Shown here piece after piece: positions 56,308 through 64,000 of a DNA stretch of 64,000 nt. Source of the stretch: Lunularia cruciata (taxonomy: Eukaryota > Streptophyta > Marchantiopsida > Lunulariales > Lunulariaceae); contig OX419755.1 in assembly GCA_948567375.1 (NCBI GenBank), positions 8,127,001 through 8,191,000 of the forward strand, given 5' to 3'. Position numbers and translations under genes: made by a program. Positions within the stretch are counted from its first letter, which is position 1, and each line of letters starts with the position of its first letter. The notes under the pieces were generated by a model. That model saw only the letters and a program-made list of their open reading frames with translations. It did not search any database and was not told the origin of the DNA.

Positions 56308-59300
56308 ATGAGGACGAGTGAGAAAATGGGGTTGCCGAGGTGCTTGATGGGTTTGATTGTTCAGCTCCTTCTAAATAGTTGTGGTTTTTTAAGCTCCTCT
56401 GTGGCGGCGGGTGAAGGAAGCAGAAGCTTTGTTTTGGAATTGACTGCGGATTCTATTGCTGCTGCGATCGCAAAGCACGATGCCATCTTGGTGGAGTTTT
56501 ACGCCCCCTGGTGCGGCCACTGCAAGCGCTTGGCTCCTGAGGTCAGTAAATTATATGTGCTGTTTGAAATTCCTGCTCAATCCGTGATCAAGATGTTGGA
56601 CAATTGTGAAATTTCGGGGTATGACAATAGAGGTGTTTCTCGTCCAAGGGCACGAGAGGAGGTATAACTGGCAACTCTGTAGGCCCTAGAAGAATTTTTG
56701 TGAAGTGCTCGAAGCAAGTTGAAAACTTCGTCCAGAGCAGTAGCTTCGAAGAAATAAATTCGTTTGATTATAGACACTTTCATCGTTCCTGGAAGCGGGT
56801 TTCTTCACATTTTGGGTTTAAACTCTACTTTATGCTACATTTGTTGTCTCAACTATGATTATCGCCTCCACTTGTATATTCGCTACCTGTTTAGGGAAGC
56901 CGAGCCCATTCCAAGTTCCTCCAACCAGATTAACATTCACTTTGCAAACTTTTCGAGCTTCATTTATCACCTCCTTGTAAGTATTTTGAGTTGATCCGCA
57001 ACTCTAGTGAGGTTTCATGCTCTTGATATACTTGAAGTACACAGTCATCACAGAGTTGGACCAGTTTCGTGGTGGATGCGCAAACGTGCTTAATTTTGCA
57101 AAATGTTAATTGCAGTTTGAGAAGGCTGCCCAACTGCTTGCCGAAAACACTCCTCAAGTCAAGCTCGCCAAAATTGATGCAGATAAGTATAAGTCGATCT
57201 CGGCAAAATATGACATAGCGTAAGTAAGTCAAAACCAGTTGCTGAATCACATTTCCTTTCTAGCTAATCGAATAGAAGTGAAACGTTTAGTCTAGTCAGT
57301 AGATGCTTGAAAGTTTTTCGTAATCATTCAGAAATGTACCTAGATGAAGTCGTTCGGGAACATAGCTAACCTGTACTTCATTCATGCACGAAGGGAACCG
57401 TCGAGCTTTTAAATCTTTCTCCTTTCGTACTATATCTGACTTTTTCTATATTCATGTGTATTGCACTTCTAAGGAGGTTTGTTCCCAAACAGAGAATGAT
57501 CACACATTGAAATGTAAGTCGTTGCACCATATATGTATCTTTGATTTTTGCTGTTGTGGTCCAGTGGCTATCCGACGCTGAGGCTTTTCACGAATGGCTT
57601 ATCTACAGAGACAGAATATGACGGTCCCCGTAAGGCGGAGGCTCTTGTTTCTTATGTGCGTCGCACAATTGCTCCTGTCATAAGTTCCGTCTCCTCAGAT
57701 TCAGAGCTTAATCAGTTTCTCAAGAATGTGAGTGACAGTTCGCCTATTTTTCTTGGGTTCGGTCTTGAGGCTGCTGTCTTGAAAGATCCTGCCACAAAGT
57801 ACAGGAAGAAGGCCTGGTTTGCAGTGGTGGAAGACTTTTCAGAAAAGGTGATGATGGAGTTTGACTTCGACAAGAGACAAGCCTTGGTGGTCACCCATCC
57901 TCACTTGATGGAACAGGCTGTCTTTTATGGTCCTTTTGGTGGTAAGCAATGTGAAGTTTGCGAGTCACTTCTTTCCACTTATCTACTTTCTTCCTACGTT
58001 GAGTTCCACGCCTTGAAATTGTACATTTTTACATGTAGTTCTAGTAGAACTGACGGTTTTGAATCTGAAGCTTTTCCGCTTCCTCTCGTGTCAACATGTT
58101 AGCTCTTTTGACGTGCAACTACTTTGCACAAATTTTAGAGCCTCCCAGAAGGTTTAAGTCTGAAGTACATTGGGCAGGATATGAAGAATGGGATAAATAG
58201 GACTCTCAAGCAGATTTCATTCTTTCTTCCACTGATTTGTTATGTATCCACCCAAGACATGAACCTGCTGCACAAAGTCCGTCAGCTGTTTTTCTTACGC
58301 ATCCCTCACTCTATGCATGCTCACTTTCTTATACTGCTTTTCTCTTACCTGAACAGGTGTTGACATGGACGACTTCGTGAAACAAAATTTGATGCCCCTG
58401 GTTTCACAAGTTTCAGCTGAGTCCCTGAAGCTTATTAGAGACGATGGCCGGCCTATTGCACTTGGTATATATGACGGTCAGCAACCTGAAAGCTATCGAT
58501 CTTTCATGAAAATGATGAAATCTGCTGCACCAGCAAACCGGGCCTTCATATTTGCGAATGTGGATGCCGCCATGTGGCCTAGCTTTGTAAGGCCGTTTGG
58601 TATAGATAAGTCAGCAACGCTTCCGACTGTTATCGTGTGGAATGGACTGGCAGAGTATTCTTCAGTAAGTTTCTTCTTACCGATCTCTCCCGCATGTTGT
58701 GGATTGCTGGGTCGCTTCTATTTGCACTCTCTCTAGTTATTATATGTTAGATTTATAAGTCGATCTAGTTGTCCCATGATCAGTTTCGTTCAATTTTGAA
58801 CTAGTGAAATATATCAAGGAAATCCATATGTCAGCAGTGGAGTAGATTATAAATGCTCAAAGAGACCTCGTAGGATGTTGACACCAAAGCTTATTAATCT
58901 CGACATGTGATCTATATGGAGTAACAACGTGGGTATAGAACCGTGTTTTAGCGAGCGGGTTCCATGTTCATGCACTCAATACATGGAATAACGATTTCAT
59001 GTTGTGCGCAGAATGAGAACGCAGACGCTTTCATCGCAGCTGACGCCGAGGCTAGAATCACGAACTTCCTACAAGATTTCAAGGATAACAAAGTTAAACG
59101 ACAGAGGGTGAAAGAACCATCCTTCTTGGAGAAAACCAAGCAAATACTGTGGGGTTTACCTACCCTATACATGATTCTCACAATTTTTGTTGTCGTATGG
59201 CTCCTCCAAGGCTGTACATGGAAAGACTTCCTAAACGATTCAGAGATGCAGAGAGATGAACAGAGAGAAAGGCTGAGGAGAATAGATCTGGAAGGAGATT

Positions 59301-59374
59301 TGACTTCAGAAAGAGTTTCCAGGGATGCTGTGGAGCCCATTCCCCTTAGCAGGAAAAACGAGAAAAAGGACTGA
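56308..59374 (+). CDS. PDIL5-2: Protein disulfide isomerase-like, membrane-anchored (five exons)
   Basis: Exons are 56308-56541, 57116-57219, 57565-57941, 58357-58664 and 59012-59374. All introns are GT-AG, phases join cleanly, and the product is 461 residues. Residues 10-35 are a hydrophobic signal peptide. A thioredoxin domain follows with [16 protein letters not shown]: the CGHC redox site is at 69-72 and GYPTLRLF supplies the cis-Pro loop. Next come two thioredoxin-like domains without active sites (about 140-345), a transmembrane helix at about 392-409 and a charged cytosolic tail ending KKD. Plant PDIL5-2/PDI8 proteins have this a-b-b'-TM layout and about 440 residues, and work in ER oxidative folding as type I membrane proteins. 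The tail has Lys at -2 and -3, so it is not a canonical KKxx signal. An upstream in-frame ATG (56308) was chosen over 56326; both leave the signal peptide intact. This is the only intact host gene I can support here. Confidence 0.92.
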
Positions 59375-59448
59375 AACATAGAAGGGTTTCTAGGCAGGAT
59401 AGGCGCTGACTATCTTCACACCCTCATATTTTCTTGTACTTTGGCAAA

Positions 59449-59454
59449 ATAAAT
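59449..59454 (+). terminator. Polyadenylation signal of the PDI-like gene
   Basis: AATAAA, 75 bp after the stop codon, overlapping a second AATAAG. The position fits a plant near-upstream element. The actual cleavage site is not visible. Confidence 0.55.
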
Positions 59455-59469
59455 AAGAGTTTACCTGGA

Positions 59470-62400
59470 TTTCACCACAATATCACCCTCTTTAAATGGC
59501 AACCATCGTCATTGACTACAACTGTGACATACCGTGTTCCTTAAGATTCTGAGTCGCGCGGGGACTCTCAGCTGATCTGATTGTGTCGTCTTCATGTCTA
59601 GTCAATTCACACTCTATGTCTCATCTGCGATACACCTACCTGTCCAGAGGTTCAGTTAATATCATAATCTGAGAAGTCCCCTTTCATTGCACAGGAGAGT
59701 CAGTTTCAATCCTCACCATTGTCGATCTGGGTAGAAGTTGAGTTACTTTTGTGATCGTGACAGACGTAAAGTGTCAAAATTTAAACCTGGATAACAAACC
59801 TTGCTCTTCTCGAAACATCCCCACCCCCTTCAACCGGCAGTAGCACATTGTTACAGGACACTATCTAGGCAGTCAAATTCATGCAAGTCCAGTCTCGCTG
59901 CCACTCTTCAGACAAACTTCTGCACGAACAAAGAAAACTGTTTGTCCATTTATATCTTCAACAAAATGCCAGTTCAGGTTGCTCAGTGAAAATTCTTCTG
60001 GTCGACCTGGTCATAATCTTACTGCTTGGTCATCATCGCTGTCGCAGCTTGATCTCCCTCAGATCAAGCAATTGTACCACACGAGCGTATCTACTCTAAG
60101 ATGCCCCAAATGGCAGTTACTCCTTGTCCTTGAAATGGTCGGTGGAAGAAGTCATTGTCCTATAGAAATTGTCTCTATCACTGTTTACATCACTGCATAG
60201 GTTGAAACAACTGCTTGTTCGACCGGTATCTGTTGAGATCTATGCATAATATATATATGGTGATATTCTCTGTGTCAATCTTTCGCTCCAAACAAGACTG
60301 AATGATATATTTATAACCCCAACTTCCAAGCATACCAGGCATTTTCTGCATGTCAGGCACTCCTTTCTCTACTTTATATCATCCACTTCAAGATTTCTGT
60401 ACTAGAGCTGATATCTTAGGTTGAGAGCTTCATCGATTGTCAAACTTGGTTAAGCAGGATAAATAGGACTCAACTTGGTTTGAGGTTGGATTATGATAAG
60501 TACTCAATCAACTTCTATGATCAGAAGTTATATTTACACTTGGAATCTAAACCCTTCGTGTGCGTAACCATCCAATGACAACCAAGTACTTCGATTCTTT
60601 TTTTAATCAAAGATCTCTTATATAATCACTTCCTTTCCTTTCATATCCAATTGAGACGTTGAATCATTATTCGTGACCTCTCTTGTCAGCTTTCTTACAT
60701 GAGAATGCCTTCATAGCTTCTACTTATTGCTTGATCGGGTCTTCCCAACCTTCTTGTTATACTATGTACGTCGCTTTTACCACTGAATGAAACCTATTTC
60801 ACTGTCACTTTTTACATAGTAGCCAAATGTTTAAAACTAGGGCAGTTTTACTACCCGATAAAATTTATATCCTAAAATAGTGTGGACACTTCATGAGCAT
60901 CAATTCTTTACATAAGAGCAGCAAATATGTTCTCTACCACGGAAGAATACTTATCGAAGTTCAACGTGGTCCGACGTGGCATCCGTGAGAAGAGTTGGCA
61001 TGGAGTGAGTTCGTGGTGGCAACCAATGTTCTTATGTTCAAGATCGTTGTGTTTGTGAAGTCCATTGCCACATACGACTTACACGCCCCGTCATGACTTC
61101 AAGGGGGCCGGTTAAGTCTATCTCTAGGAGCGTACCTGGCCTCATCCATCACCAGTACGATAATAGAGAAGATACACTTTGAGTTCTTTAGCTTGGGCTA
61201 CCTTCTCACCACAAAAGGTATCACTTTACATAAAATCCTAACTGATTACACTAAGGTGTATATGAAGGCTATGAGTCATACATAGTTACAACGACTCAAA
61301 GCTTTCGTTCTTTTGGAAGGTACTGTCCAAATATAGGGATCTAGTTCCAAATACTCGAAGCATTTCTCCTTTCCAAATAGTAGATAAAATTGGGAACTAT
61401 GCAATTTTCAAAGTTTTCTTTCTTCTAGCACTTGATTCAATGAAAAGATCAAAGCTCCAAACGTTTCTTCTAGCAGTTGCAAAGTCTTCTAGCAGTTGGA
61501 AGAGCAGTTGCGAATTGGGTGAAGAGATAAGCCTGAGAATCAGACTGCTGATGCATCGATGAGATGAAGGGTTCTCACGTTCTTCCACGTCAAAGAAAGG
61601 TCACGCAGCATCAAGTTTGGAACAAGTTCGAAGGTATTGAAGACATAGCCTTTCCACAGCTGAGTCTTTCGTCGTCGGAGCTTGGTGGCCTATGGAGGCA
61701 GTGTGGCAATAATACAGTAGACTGACGACTTCCCTGGTTCTTTCATGCATGGTGAAATGATTCGGAATGCGAGGGATCCCTGCAGTGTATACTCCCAGCT
61801 TTCTAGATCTTTTAGGTCGAGAGTTAGATCTGTTGTGCATTCCTTCGCTATTTCCTCTCTTTCCGCAGTATCGAACATTTCGGGAGTTGGGGAGGGGGGC
61901 CGCCTGGATTTGCTGGTCTTTCAGGTTTCAATAGTTGGCATAGATTCGCGGAAGTATATTCTCGACACTTTCTAGCTCTGTCAGGAGGAGAATTCTTCTG
62001 CATTCTTTGAAAACTTTTGGGAATTTCCTCTGTCTGCGCGCAGGTGAACGGTTCTGCCGTCGCCCTGGTTTGCTAGTTCTTCAGATTTCGTCAGGCTACG
62101 TGAATTGGCCAGAACTGTGCTGAGAATAGTAGCCATACTGTGCTGTGAGATATCTTGGTGAAGTACTGTTCTTGTGGTTCCCTCTACATCTACTTGCAAC
62201 TTGCAGCACAAGGAGATAGAAAGACTTAACCTTCCTATAGGTCGAGGCAAGATCAAGTGGACTCAAGACCTGGAAAGGAGCAAACTGTCTATCCAATCAA
62301 CAAAAATCCCAACTGCCACACGTGCAATGATGTATCGGAGCCAGAATGTTGTGAAAATATGTTCCACGTACTACGGATATACCGTTGTACCTGTGAAAGG

Positions 62401-64000
62401 AATTTCACGTGAATAACGCTAGTGAGACTTGAGTTTTCCAACGCTGTAATTTAATGTACAATAATTTAATTTCTGTTTAGCAAGGTATTGTAATGTATAT
62501 CTTTTGTGGCTGTATGCGAGGTCAAGGAGACGATGCAAAAGATACGATCAATCCCTATCGATGATATGGATAAGCTGAGCGGCGAACGAAGTGGACCGAG
62601 TTTAGGGTATCTCTCTCTCTACATCACGTCTGTCTTACATGGTCTGACGTTTGTGAGATTAGTCCATATACTACACACACAATACAGATTTACAAGAGTG
62701 ACGTGCAAGAAAGACTTTGGAAAGTGTCGCATACAGAAGTGAATAAACCGCTTTGCTTCTATGGACTAACCAGCTAACCAGTGACGTTTTGAAACTAGGT
62801 TTTACACTTTCGCAGTATCATCTTGTCTGCAGAGTTTTGTTTTCGGCTTGCATCCTATCATCGCCTAGATTCATGTCATCGTTATCTAATCCAACCGACG
62901 TGGAGTCTCTTCTCATCAGTAGCGGGGAATGGTTCCACACCTATCGGCATGCGGTAGAACTCCCCCTCTCCTATCGGGCCAGCCACGTGCTTGGGAAGTA
63001 TTGTTTCGCATTCGGCTATTGTAGGTTACTTCTACTTGCTGAGATGTACATTCACGAACACGTTTTTTAGCTGCTGCACATTGAAACTTTATGGATGCAG
63101 ACGTAAACGTCAAGATTAACTTCTAAAATGATGGGCATACGTTTTCACGAGCTTATGCATTTCTGAAATAATGTATGCAATGAACTAACGAATTCACTTG
63201 ACAAGATATGAGGAAAAGCCATACGTTCATTGTTTACACAGTATCCAAATGCGAGTTACAATTCGAATACATGCCAACCCAAAATCGACTGCAATGGTAG
63301 AGCAGATTTCATTTTCTTGAAATTGTGTGATGTATATATTCAGACATGAGAGCACAAGCCGTTCGCAAAACGGAGGATCCAGAACTCATTACGTGTAAAT
63401 GGTGAGCATATGAAATGTAAACATGATATGCGCAACTCAAGATGAGCAATGAAACCTTAAATAAGGTAAACAATCTAACAGATTAAATGCAAAGTTATGC
63501 ACAAACGAAATATCACTATATTCTGATCAACAGAAGAGAACATAAGCGCTAAGTTAAACATGTATAGAAAGAACAAATTGCATTGACGACTCACAAATCA
63601 TAAATAATCATTCAAGAAAACTGAAATTGACAGACTGTTCAGAACACGTGTAAGGGAACCATGAAGCAAAACAACAAATGTGAGAATGGTCTGAGAAGGA
63701 GCGAAGCGTGTGATGTATTTACACAATCAAATTCTAGTGGAATACTTCAGTTAAGCTGTACATATATAGAACGCTTTGTCAAAATTTAAGTTCGAGCCCT
63801 AAGGAGTTCACCATCTCTCACCTTCCGATGGTATCCTTGCATACTTCCCCATGGGGTGGTCTAACTTTACAAAATGTGGTCCATAACGTATTTGTCCTAT
63901 CTATTTACTGGACCTTTCAATGGGTGGAAACTAATGGGGGAAAGACGTCAAGGAATAGTTTAGTCAGTTATGGTAGGAACGTGCAACATGCTATATGATC
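59470..64000. other. Gene-poor stretch, nothing recognised
   Basis: Open frames are at most 105 codons (62753-63070), overlap frames on the other strand and show no domain. I found no LTR A, B, C, E or F sequence, no integrase or RT motif and no tRNA-like fold by eye. The texture is ordinary intergenic plant DNA. A divergent promoter or small gene could be present but cannot be supported. Confidence 0.45.

Overview
This window looks like nuclear DNA of a land plant. The only convincing host gene has five exons joined by GT-AG introns. The retrotransposons carry plant-type primer sites (TGGTATCAGAGC, matching the initiator Met tRNA) and chromodomain integrases. A moss or another early-diverging land plant is my best guess: moderate intron sizes, abundant Ty3/gypsy chromoviruses, and a DNMT3-like enzyme captured by an element. 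The sequence alone does not fix the species.

Layout. 1-11.2 kb is mostly gene-poor. It holds a short tandem repeat (about 2.3-2.7 kb) and, on the minus strand, the decayed remains of a leucine-rich-repeat receptor gene (about 5.2-9.7 kb), including an 85-codon open LRR stretch with no ATG. 11.3-19.9 kb holds minus-strand remnants of two Ty3/gypsy families, called E and F here. 21.7-54.0 kb is a deeply nested retrotransposon cluster on the plus strand. 55.3-59.5 kb is a protein disulfide isomerase-like gene (PDIL5-2/PDI8 type), and 59.5-64 kb shows no gene I can support.

The nest can be read by frame restoration and target-site duplications. Element A3 (40791-46454) sits in the integrase of A2, with a perfect 5-bp duplication GTGGC. 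A2 (36793-48124) sits in the gag of element E, and removing it restores E's frame. E (about 32137-53735) sits in the 3' LTR of element D. D is itself split by solo LTRs: B inside C inside A, plus a second B. LTR family A is packed with perfect heat-shock-element arrays (GAAnnTTCnnGAAnnTTC) just upstream of its TATA box.

The most striking content is family E. Its polyprotein carries, between protease and reverse transcriptase, a DNMT3-like C5 cytosine DNA methyltransferase (motifs I, IV, VI, VIII and X recognisable, 50.05-51.03 kb). Its minus-strand sister copies carry a PHD finger at the extreme C-terminus of the integrase, where families A and D carry a chromodomain. Taken together, the inferred intact E element would be gag-protease-methyltransferase-RT-RNase H-integrase-PHD: a mobile element with both a DNA-methylation writer and a chromatin reader. 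All copies here are broken. In the E copy nearly all in-frame stops I traced are TAG where CAG is expected, the mark left by deamination of methylated CHG sites.
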